DNA from: Euleptes europaea
Taxonomy: Eukaryota; Chordata; Lepidosauria; Squamata; Sphaerodactylidae
Direction: 5' to 3'
DNA length: 64,000 nt
Assembly: GCF_029931775.1 (NCBI RefSeq)
Contig: NC_079332.1
Span: 19,351,803 to 19,415,802, forward strand
The position numbers and the translations under genes are program-made. The notes below the pieces were generated by a model. It saw only the letters and a program-made list of their open reading frames with translations, did no database searches and was not told the DNA's origin. This document shows, piece after piece, positions 51,560 through 60,737 of the stretch (position 1 is the first letter of the stretch; every line of letters begins with the position of its first letter).

Positions 51560-52660
51560 TTTTGTATTTAATTACTGCCCCAATAAATTTTGGCTACAGA
51601 GAGCAACAGAATTATTTGTAACTGACAGTAGCCACGTCACCTGCGCCCTCGTACTGCCAGATGCCTCGTTGGAACTTTCCATATTTTTAAACAAAGGATT
51701 ATTTAAACTGGCCCTCAGCTCACTAAATATAGGACACTCCATGATCATATGTTCGATGGTTTCAACTTTATCATGTGAGCGTCTACGTATTCTATTTGAG
51801 TATGGCACTTTTTTATATCTGCTCTGCAAAACCACCGAAGGAAGGGCAATTCATTCTTGCCGAAGTAAGAGTTCTTCTGAGTTTTGGTATTGTCAGTTGC
51901 ACTGGAAAGACAATACCCAAAAAGGAAGACGAGCGTACCTTACGAGCCCTAACAAATGTACTGTTAGAGTCCAATTCCTTCACTTGCATTTTGATTAGCC
52001 TAATTATTTATTTGGTCTCTGTAGTCTTCACCATGTGATTTGTAATTCCTAAACATTTTGTTTTGTTTTCCAACAAATAACCCCATTGGCTAATGTGAGC
52101 ATCTGCCTGTACAAGTCCAAGTAAAGTAGGCCTCCCCACAGATTTGAAGATCTTAACTTTCCAAAGGAATGCCTTTATCCATGCCTTAGCTTCCATTGAT
52201 GATTCACCCAATTCAGCTCTCAGCGCTATGCCCGAGACACATCTAGGAGTAGCCAGTAAACATTGAAAAACGTTATGCTGAATGCAGTCCATCCTCTCAG
52301 AGACAGCACCAACCCAAATTTCCACACCATACAAAAACTGATTTGAGACCTTGGCATCATATACCTTTAAAGCTGAGGGGACAAATTCACCTCCTGCTGT
52401 ATAAAAGTATTTTACAATTGTCCCCCCGACTTTCAAAGCATTATTTTTCTAATGCCATCTAAGCTAAGGGACATTAAGTGTCTCTAAGGAGGTCTGAAGT
52501 ATACAACTATACAAGGATACAAATTTGGGACTGGTGCACCAATTGCTTGCTGGGTTTATTTGCAATCCATGGAGTCTTTTTTGCAGGCCCAAATTGAATC
52601 TTTAGGTAGCAACATGGTTATCTGGGAACTCCAACACAACCCCAGATATTGATTTAGCAC
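51560..52660 (-). repeat. LINE fragment (ORF2 C-terminal part), family not assigned
   Basis: Minus-strand frames read YDAKVSNQFLYGVEIWVG, then RMDCIQHNVFQCLLATPRCV and, further left, VETIEHMIMECPIFSELRAS. Such segments are typical of the region after the RT domain of non-LTR retrotransposons, including a C-terminal Cys/His cluster. Stops and frame changes show it is dead. I cannot choose between L2, R4 and RTE-like clades. Confidence 0.6.
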
Positions 52661-52699
52661 GTCTCTGCAGTCTTGATTGTAAACAGGAGTCCTATGATA

Positions 52700-52805
52700 C
52701 CGTAAAGGCGTAACAAAATTTATCCCAGCATACATTTTTCTGAGCCAGAACTCACTTCATCAGGTACCTCATGCACCTGAAGGATTTACCAGAGACATTC
52801 TTGGA
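52700..52805 (-). repeat. Penelope-like 3'-end fragment with hammerhead-like core
   Basis: The minus strand carries CTGATGA (complement of 52757-52763), a GUGAG/CUCA hairpin and GAAA (complement of 52737-52740). Around it are 'gagccagaactcacttcatc' and 'ttatcccagcatac', known to me from Penelope-type termini in reptiles. The bases after GAAA no longer give a good cleavage site. Confidence 0.55.
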
Positions 52806-52922
52806 ATTACAGTACCCACCCAATTAACAAAAGAAAGAGATTGACAAAAACCGACTAGTACCCAGAAATAGCCTACTACAACATGGGTCCAGTGGAGATA
52901 ATAACAGAACATCATTGGTGGT

Positions 52923-53745
52923 CACCTGAAGCTCAAACCAGTCCAATGCATCATGAATCGTCTGAGCAGTAGTGTGTGTGAAAAGGATCTTGGGGTCTTA
53001 GTAGACCAAACACCGAACATGAGTCAGCAGTGTGATGCGGTAGCTAAAAAGGCAAATGCAGTCTTGGGCTGCATCAACAGAAGTATAGTATCCAGATCAC
53101 GCGAAGTGATGGTATCGCTTTACTTCGCTCTGGTTAGACCTCAACTAGATTACTGTGTTCAGTTTTGGGCACCACAATTTAAAAAAGATGTAGACAAGCT
53201 GGAACATGTCCAGAGGAGGGCAACAAAGATGGTGAGGGGTCTGGAGACCAAGTCCTATGAGGAAAGGTTGAAGGAGCTGGGTATGTTTAGCCTGAAGAGG
53301 AGAAGACTGAGAGGGGATATGATAACCATATTCAAGTACTTGAGGGGCTGTCATGTTGAGGATGGTGCCGAGTTGTTTTCTGTAGCCCGAGAAGGTCGGA
53401 CCAGAACCAACGGGTTGAAATTAAATCAAAAGAGTTTCCGTCTAGACATTAGGAAGAATTTTCTAACAGTTAGAGCGGTTCCTCAGTGGAACAGGCTTCC
53501 TCGGGAGGTGGTAAGCTCTCCTTCCCTGGAGGTTTTTTAAGAAGAGGTTAGATGGCCATCTGTCAGCAATGCTGATTCTGTGACCTTAGGCAGATGATGA
53601 GAGGGAGGGCATCTTGGCCATCTTCTGGTCACTAGGGGTGTGGAGGGGGGAGGTAGTTGTGAATTTCCTGCATTGTGCAGGGGGTTGGACTTGATGACCC
53701 TGGTGGTCCCTTCCAACTCTATGATTCTATTCTATGATTCTATGA
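52923..53745 (+). repeat. CR1 LINE, RT C-terminus and 3' UTR
   Basis: The open frame 52953-53540 reads [57 protein letters not shown] and [14 protein letters not shown], the standard CR1 ORF2 C-terminal signature. It is followed by the 3' UTR and the octamer-like tail 'tatgattctattctatgatt'. The copy is 5'-truncated and relatively young because the frame is still open. Confidence 0.93.
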
Positions 53746-54040
53746 ATGACCTCCTAGCCCATCCATACTTTCCTCACACAGGTGTTGGGCTGCTGGTCTT
53801 TCCTCACAGACAACCTCCTAACCTAAAACGGCTTCTCACTTTCACCCATGGGCCGTCTAAAAGAGAAGCAAACCCAGGAACTGGACCCTCCAACAAAGCA
53901 AGATGTTCCCATATACACTCAAGCAATAAAATCTTAGGATTTAATCACATTGGCTACACCATCGCAGGCCCATCCTCATGTGTCAACAATGCCCTTCTGC
54001 TCTCTGTGCTGGGCAAATGGGGCAAACTGACATTACAAAT

Positions 54041-54489
54041 CTTCTTTCCTGACGTTTCGCCAGCAACTGTGGCAGGCATCTTCAGAGTAGTAACACTGAA
54101 GGACAGTGTCTCTCAGTGTCAAGGGTGTAGGAAGAGTAATATATAGTCAGAAAGGGGTTGGGTTTGAGCTGAATCATTGTCCTGCAAAAGTATTGTCCTG
54201 TAAGTATCAAGATAATGTGCTAATGAGGGTATGGTATGTTAATATGGAACCATTGTATCCTGAAGTGATCTGTTAATGTGTGTAATCCAAAACTAATCTG
54301 TATGGCTATTGTTGAATGTTGTCTTTGTCTGGAGGTTTTTCAGGGCAGGAAGCCAAGCCTTATTCATTCTTAAACTCTCCTCTTTTCTGTTAAAGTTGTG
54401 CTGATGTTTATGAATTTCAATGGCTTCTCTGTGCAATCTGACAAAATAGTTGGTAGAATTGTCCAGTCTTTCAGTGTCTTGGAATAAGA
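54041..54489 (-). repeat. Left inverted arm of the Penelope-like element
   Basis: Contains the 3' end of the nuclease frame (minus strand) and the terminal region with a hammerhead-like core at 54049-54085. Confidence 0.9.
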
Positions 54490-55628
54490 CCCTGTGTCCT
54501 GTTTGTGTCAGTCCATGTTCAGCCACTGCTGATTTCTCAGGTTGGCCAAGTCTGCAGTATCTTTCATGTTCTTTTATCCTTGTTTGTATGCTGCGTTTTG
54601 TGGTCCCGATGTAAACTTCTCCACAGCTGCAAGGTATACGATATACTCCTGCAGAGGTGAGGGGGTCTCTTTTGTCTTTTGCTGATCGTAGCATTTGTTG
54701 TATTTTCTTGGTGGGTTTAAACACTGTTTGTAGGTTATGTTTTTTCAAAAGTTTCTCCATCCTATCAGTGACTCCTTTAATAAATGGCAAGAATACCTTT
54801 CCTATGGGAGACTGTTTTTCTTGAGTTTTCTGATTTTTGTTTGGTTCAATGGCCCTTCTGATTTCATTCTTGGAGTAGCCGTTTGCTAGCAGTGCGTGAT
54901 TTAGATGGTTAGTTTCTTCCTTGAGAAACTGTGGTTCACAGATCCGTCTTGCACGGTCCATTAATGTTTTGATTATTCCTCTTTTCTGTCAGGGGTGGTG
55001 GTTGGAGTTTTTGTGTAAGTAGCGATCTGTGTGAGTTGGTTTCCGGTAGACCTTGTGACCTAACTGAAGGTTTGATTTACGGATGACAAGGGTATCAAGA
55101 AATGGGAGTTTACCCTCAATTTCCTTTTCCATGGTAAACTGAATGTTTGGATGGATATTATTAAGATGGTTTAGAAAGTCCATTAATTTTTCTTCACCAT
55201 GGCTCCAAATGGTAAATGTATCATCTACGAACCTGTACCAGACTGTAGGTTTGTAAGGTGCTGATTCTAATGCTGTCTTTTCAAAATATTCCATGTAAAA
55301 GTTTGCTATTACTGGACTGAGTGGACTTCCCATAGCTACTCCATCAATCTGTTCATAAAATTCTTGATCCCATAGGAAATAACTTGTTGTCAAACAATGG
55401 TGAAATAAGGCTGTTATATCTTCTGGAAAAATCTGGTTAATCAATGAGATTGTGTCTTTAACTGGAACCTTGGTAAAGAGGGATACAACATCAAAACTGA
55501 TTAATATATCCTTTGGATTGAGTCTTAACGGACTGATTTTGTTGATGAAGTGAGTTGAATCTTTGATGTAAGAAGTGGTTTTTCCAATGTGGTCCTGTAG
55601 GAGGGTGGTCAAATATTTAGCTAATTCA

Positions 55629-56084
55629 TATGTCTTATTCCAAGACACTGAAAGACTGGACAATTCTACCAACTATTTTGTCAGATTGCACAGAGAAGCC
55701 ATTGAAATTCATAAACATCAGCACAACTTTAACAGAAAAGAGGAGAGTTTAAGAATGAATAAGGCTTGGCTTCCTGCCCTGAAAAACCTCCAGACAAAGA
55801 CAACATTCAACAATAGCCATACAGATTAGTTTTGGATTACACACATTAACAGATCACTTCAGGATACAATGGTTCCATATTAACATACCATACCCTCATT
55901 AGCACATTATCTTGATACTTACAGGACAATACTTTTGCAGGACAATGATTCAGCTCAAACCCAACCCCTTTCTGACTATATATTACTCTTCCTACACCCT
56001 TGACACTGAGAGACACTGTCCTTCAGTGTTACTACTCTGAAGATGCCTGCCACAGTTGCTGGCGAAACGTCAGGAAAGAAAATT
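55629..56084 (+). repeat. Right inverted arm of the Penelope-like element
   Basis: Plus-strand duplicate of the left arm; it encodes the same residues (LDNSTNYFVRLHREAIEIHK). The hammerhead-like string CTGAAGA (56037-56043) ... GAAA (56064-56067) CGUC is present. Confidence 0.9.
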
Positions 56085-56502
56085 CCAAGACCACGGTTAC
56101 ACAGCCCGGATAACCTACAAGAACCAATGAACTCTGACCGTGAAAGCCTTCGACAATATTTTGACATTACAAATATTCGGAAACCAGTGGGGGAGCATTT
56201 TGATTTTCCAGGGGCACTCTGCTTGCTGACTTAAACCTCATTATTCTCCAACAGAAGAACTTCAAGGGAAGAATACAAACACGTGGAATTAGGATTCATT
56301 AAGAAGTCCCATATTTTCTCCTCACACTCCCTCAGATATGAATAAGGATTTGGGATTTCCCACTCACTAGAGGTCTTATACCTCAGCGTCACCCACCATT
56401 TATAGATATTAAAACATCCCGCTAAACTCTCTGTAGCCTCCATATTATTCTAATTGGATTGTACTTTTCGGGGTTTTAGACCTGTTAATCCCATTTTAAA
56501 GG

Positions 56503-56622
56503 TAAAGGTAGTCCCCTGTACAAGCACCGGGTCATTCCTGACCCATGGGGTGATGTCACATCCCGACATTTACTAGGCAGACTATGTTTACGGGGTAGTT
56601 TGCCAGTGCCTTCCCATTTTAC
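56503..56622. repeat. Short interspersed repeat, family A copy 2
   Basis: 'aaaggtaaaggtagtcccct', 'gggtcattcctgacccatgg', 'gtcacatcccgaca' and 'tttacggggtagtttgccag' match 22143-22285. Confidence 0.72.
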
Positions 56623-58000
56623 CTATCAACAATTGGGAGTGGTCTTCCTCCCCTCTAAGTGATTTATTACTCTTTTGGTTGGATCTTGTTTTACATTGCG
56701 GCCTCTGTTTGTAACCTCTTCCATCTCCAGTCTTTTAAGGTACCACTGGATTCCTGTTTAATTTTGCTGCTACAGACGAACATGGGCAACCACTCTGACT
56801 TGTTAATGTGTTTGATCTTTGACATGCATGCTCACAGATATCAGAATGTTGTTTGGACACTGAGGCAATACTAGAGAGTGGTTGTCATAAATACATATTA
56901 TGCCATACAAATGTGTGAACTGAAGTATCCCACCACTGTCATCCAAGAACATGGGATGCCTGCAATTAGGACCAGTGATTTCTCAGAAGGTTTAGGCATA
57001 CCAAACTCTGTATAAGATTGGGTTACCAGAGCAACAGCTGGGGTGAGAAAATAAAAGGAAGCCCGAAGAACAAACCACGACAGCAGCCTGTGTGGGAGCC
57101 AAAGAAGGGGGGGACCAGGAGGCAAGAAGAGATAACAGGACGCAGGGCAGAAACAGGCAAAAAAAGCCACACCGGCTGCTGCTGCAGATAAGGGGCTCCA
57201 GAAAGAGCAGGGCAGAAATACCACGGCAGGCTGTGCGGCTGCATGCGTTTGTTCACATGTGGCGGGGATCTTCATCCCACCCGTGCCTCTCCACGGGGAC
57301 CCTGGCAGCACTGGGGATCCGAGGCGGCGGCCTCTGCGGCCTCCCCTTTTGCTCCCTGACGGTGCGCGGCGGCGGCGCTTCACTGCCTGCCGCAAGACAA
57401 CCGGCTCGCTTCTCCCCTGTGGAATAATTTGCTTGTTCTGGCAGCAATTAATTAGTCCTAATGAGAGAAAACCAGTTCCAGGGACAGATATTAATAGCAG
57501 AACGGCGTTGTAGGCAGGACGGCGCAGGGGTTGTTGATAAGGGGACAGGGCGGCCCCATGCCGCTAGCCGCTTTGCCCCATCGCCCGTGGAGTGTAACGC
57601 TGAAGAGAAACGTGGTCAGGGGTCCCCACACACATCTGTCTCTAGCTGAGAAGACGCAATATTTAAAATAATAAAAAGCAGTCCTTTTAGTGCACAACGC
57701 GCTATTTGGAGCTACGGCGTAAGCTTGGGACCCCTCAGATGGCAGCGGGGCCTCTCGACACACCCTCGACCCGTCCTTCCCTCTCTTTTCATAAACGGCA
57801 AAGCCTACCACGTCCTGTCAATACGTGGAAAAGACGCACGTTGTTGGCAAGGCATGTGTGGGGGGGCGCATCTTTAGATGTAACCAATTAGATCTAACTC
57901 GCTTTAGGTGTAACGTACCTTTTTTATACTCCTATAAAAAGGGAGACTGTGGGTCAGCTAAAACTAGCGGGGGGGGGGGGGCTCCCTTCCTGAGGGGAAA

Positions 58001-58127
58001 AAGCTGGTGGGGGGTGAGGCGACTGAAACGTCCGAGCCTTGCGGCCTTTTCCCTACTCGAGGGGGCTTAAGCCTGGGAAAAGGCCGCGAGGCTCGGACAT
58101 TTCAGTCGCCTCACCCCCCACCAGCTT
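58001..58127. repeat. 53-bp inverted repeat with 21-bp loop upstream of ADCY9
   Basis: The left arm 58001-58053 and right arm 58075-58127 are complementary at 51 of 53 positions, one of the two exceptions allowing a G-T wobble. The arms start 'aagctggtggggggtgaggc'. The hairpin lies about 830 bp upstream of the ADCY9 ATG, just outside the CpG island. No coding function is apparent and no flanking target duplication was seen. Confidence 0.9.
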
Positions 58128-58399
58128 CACAGGCAGGCACATGGCGATGAGGCCGCTTTCTTAAGACCTTTATAAGATTTTGGTGGCCCCATTTATATAT
58201 AAAAAATAATAATATATTGAGGCCACTGTGATTATTCTCAGTCCCCCACTTGTTCTTCATCCTGATGTGTGTGTTTTTTTGACGGATAAGAGTGAAGATT
58301 GTGATGTTCAGCTTTGCTGTGGTGGTGGTTGTTTTTTTCCTGAGCCACTGCAGTGTGTGCGTTGTGCGTGTGTGTGATTCTCTCTCCTTTATTGCGGGG

Positions 58400-60160
58400 C
58401 CCCGATTCTGCGGCGCCCTTTTGCGGCTTCGCCCCACGCGGCCCAGTTCTGTGAGGGAATTCCCACACACACCCCGCAGGCGCCAACCCAAAAGGGCGGG
58501 AAACGCTCCCCGCCGGGACCCCGCTTCCCCCCTCCCCTCCCGCTTCCCCACGTGAGGAGGGAGGCGGCGCAGAAGCGCATGCGCCGCAGGGCAACGGCTC
58601 GCCGCCCGGCGCCTCCCCTCCTCGTGAGGCAGCGCGCGCGCCCCCGTCTGGTTTGCGTCGCTCCGCCCGGCCGCCGCCCCCCTCCTCCTTGTGCCGCCGC
58701 CGGGACTGCGCCTGCGCCGTAGCGGTGGCGCGCCCGGCTGACAGGCGCCCTGGGTCGGTGGGCGAGGAGGGCCCGGCCCCCTCCCCCCGTGCGAGGCGGC
58801 GGCGGGCGCGGGCGATGGGGCGGACGTGAGGAGCCGGGGCGGCGTAGTCGGCGCCATGCGGCCCGGCGGGGGCGGCGTCCGCTGAGCTGAGTGTGCCGTC
58901 GGGCCCGCCCTGCCTGCCCGGGCGTGTGTGAGGAGAAGGGGGGGGGGCCTGGCCCTGGCCATGGCCTCGTCGTCGCTGGTGCCGCGGCGGCCCCGGAGCA
59001 CCGAGGTGAGCTGCGACTCGAGCGGCGACCGCGTGACGGTGCGCCTGCAGCCCCGCCTCAGCAGCCCCCAGACGGCGCCGCCGCCGCCGCCCCCTCCGCC
59101 GCCCTGCAAGTCCAGCGTCTCGTCGGGCTGCAGCAGCTCGGGGGGGGACTCGGTGGCGGCGGCGGCGGGTGCGGCGGGGCGGGGGTCCGTGGCGTTCCCG
59201 GGGCCCGGCGGCGGCGGGGGCGCCCGGCGGGGGCGTCGGGGGGGGCGGGGGCGGGGGGGGCTGCCGCAGCTGTTCGAGCGGGCGTCGGGGCGCTGGTGGA
59301 GCCCGCAGTTCGACTCGCGCGCCCTGGAGGCGGCGTGCCGGGAGCGCTGCTTCCCGCAGGCGCGGCGCCGCTTCCGCTACGCGCTCTCGTACGCCGGGGC
59401 GGCGGGGCTGCTGTGGGCCGCCTACGTGGGCGCGCGGCTGGGGCCCGGCGGGGCGGCGGCGGTGGCCGGGCCGGCCCTGGGCGCCCTGGCCGCCGCCCTG
59501 GCCGCCTTCCTCTTCACCTTCACGCGCGCCTACGCCCGCCACCACGGCGCCGCCTCGCTCGCCCTCACCCTCCTCCTCTTCGCCCTCACCCTGGCCCCGC
59601 ACCTGCCCGTCCCTTCCGGGGACCCCCCCCGCAACGCCACCGCCACTGCTCCCGCCCCCGCCGCCGCCGCCGCCGCCGGCTGCCTCTTCTCGCCCGTGGG
59701 CAGCTTCTCCATGTGCGTGGCGGCGCTGCTGCTGCTCTACACGGTGCTGCACCTGCCCCTCTACCTGAGCCTGGCGCTGGGCCTGGGCTACTCGGCCCTC
59801 TTCGAGACCCTGGCCTACCTCTTCCGCGACGACCGCTGCTGGGGGGAGGCGGAGGCCGGGGGCCCCCGCCCGCTCCCCTGGGAGGTGCTGAGCAAAGCCC
59901 TGCTGCACCTCTGCATCCACGCCACCGGCATCCACCTCTTCATCATGTCCGAGGTGCGGTCCAGGAGCACCTTCCTGAAAGTGGGCCAGTCCATCATGCA
60001 CGGCAAGGACCTGGAGGTGGAGAAGGCCCTCAAGGAGCGCATGATCCACTCCGTGATGCCCAGGATCATCGCCGACGACCTGATGAAGCAGGGGGACGAC
60101 GAGAGCGAGAACTCCGTCAAGCGCCACTCCACCTCCAGCCCCAAGAGCCGGAAGAAGAAG
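58400..60160. promoter_or_regulatory. ADCY9: CpG island over ADCY9 5' region and first coding exon
   Basis: Very high CpG density from about 58400 through the first 1.2 kb of coding sequence. 'ccgcccgg', 'ggggcgg' and 'gcgcatgcgc' (NRF1-like) strings occur upstream of the ATG; no TATA box is seen. The exact start site is not determinable. Confidence 0.8.
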
Positions 60161-60737
60161 CCCTCCCTGCAGAAGAACCCCATCATTTTCCGCCCTTTCA
60201 AGATGCAGCAGATAGAGCAAGTCAGCATTTTGTTCGCAGACATCGTGGGCTTTACTAAAATGAGCGCCAACAAGTCTGCCCATGCCCTGGTGGGGCTCTT
60301 GAATGACCTCTTTGGTCGCTTTGACCGCCTGTGCGAGGACACAAAATGCGAGAAGATCAGTACTTTGGGCGACTGTTACTACTGTGTGGCCGGGTGCCCC
60401 GAGCCCCGAGAGGACCATGCCTACTGCTGCATCGAGATGGGCCTGGGCATGATCAAAGCCATCGAGCAGTTCTGCCAGGAGAAGAAGGAGATGGTGAACA
60501 TGCGGGTAGGGGTTCATACTGGGACCGTCCTGTGTGGCATTCTGGGGATGCGGCGGTTTAAATTTGACGTGTGGTCCAATGACGTCAACTTGGCCAACCT
60601 GATGGAGCAGCTGGGTGTGGCTGGGAAGGTCCACATTTCGGAGGCAACTGCAAAATATCTGGATGACCGTTATGAAATGGAGGATGGGAAGGTGATTGAG
60701 CGGGTTGGCCAGAGCGTGGTGGCAGACCAACTTAAAG
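58961..60737 (+). CDS. ADCY9: ADCY9 first coding exon
   Basis: 592 codons plus one base; donor cttaaag|gtatgc after SVVADQLK. It holds the whole first membrane block and most of C1a. The N-terminal third is strongly GC-driven, with runs of Pro (40-48), Gly and Ala that are absent from the human protein. Confidence 0.97.

Larger units (their letters stand above)
54041..56161 (-). mobile_element. Penelope-like element with RT, GIY-YIG endonuclease and inverted arms
   Basis: 2121 bp flanked by a 13-bp target duplication TGACATTACAAAT (54028-54040 and 56162-56174). Minus-strand RT motifs are FDVVSLFTKVPV, GVAMGSPLSPVIANFYMEYF, YRFVDDTF and LPFLDTLV. Downstream is a GIY-YIG nuclease with GVYRIPCSCGEVYIGTTKRS. 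This RT plus GIY-YIG pair defines Penelope-like elements. The RT is incomplete at its N-terminal side, where the element turns into an inverted copy of its own 3' end. Arms of about 450 bp (54041-54489 and 55629-56084) are almost identical. A one-sided tail occupies 56085-56161. The coding region is interrupted, so the copy is inactive. Confidence 0.93.
56175..58399. other. SRL-ADCY9 spacer, second part
   Basis: Contains a family-A repeat (56503-56622), a Penelope-terminus-like scrap near 56735-56800, a small GC-rich patch at about 57280-57420 and a 53-bp inverted repeat (58001-58127). A short open frame near 56231-56443 on the minus strand was not recognised. An upstream non-coding ADCY9 exon could lie here but cannot be placed. 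Confidence 0.5.

Noticed and set aside
52953-53540. Host gene suggested by a clean 195-codon frame
   Set aside because: The residues are the CR1 ORF2 C-terminus and the frame is followed by a CR1 3' end.
53760-56300. An older retroelement flanking the Penelope-like insertion on both sides
   Set aside because: The flanks show a few suggestive residues only; not enough to name or bound an element.
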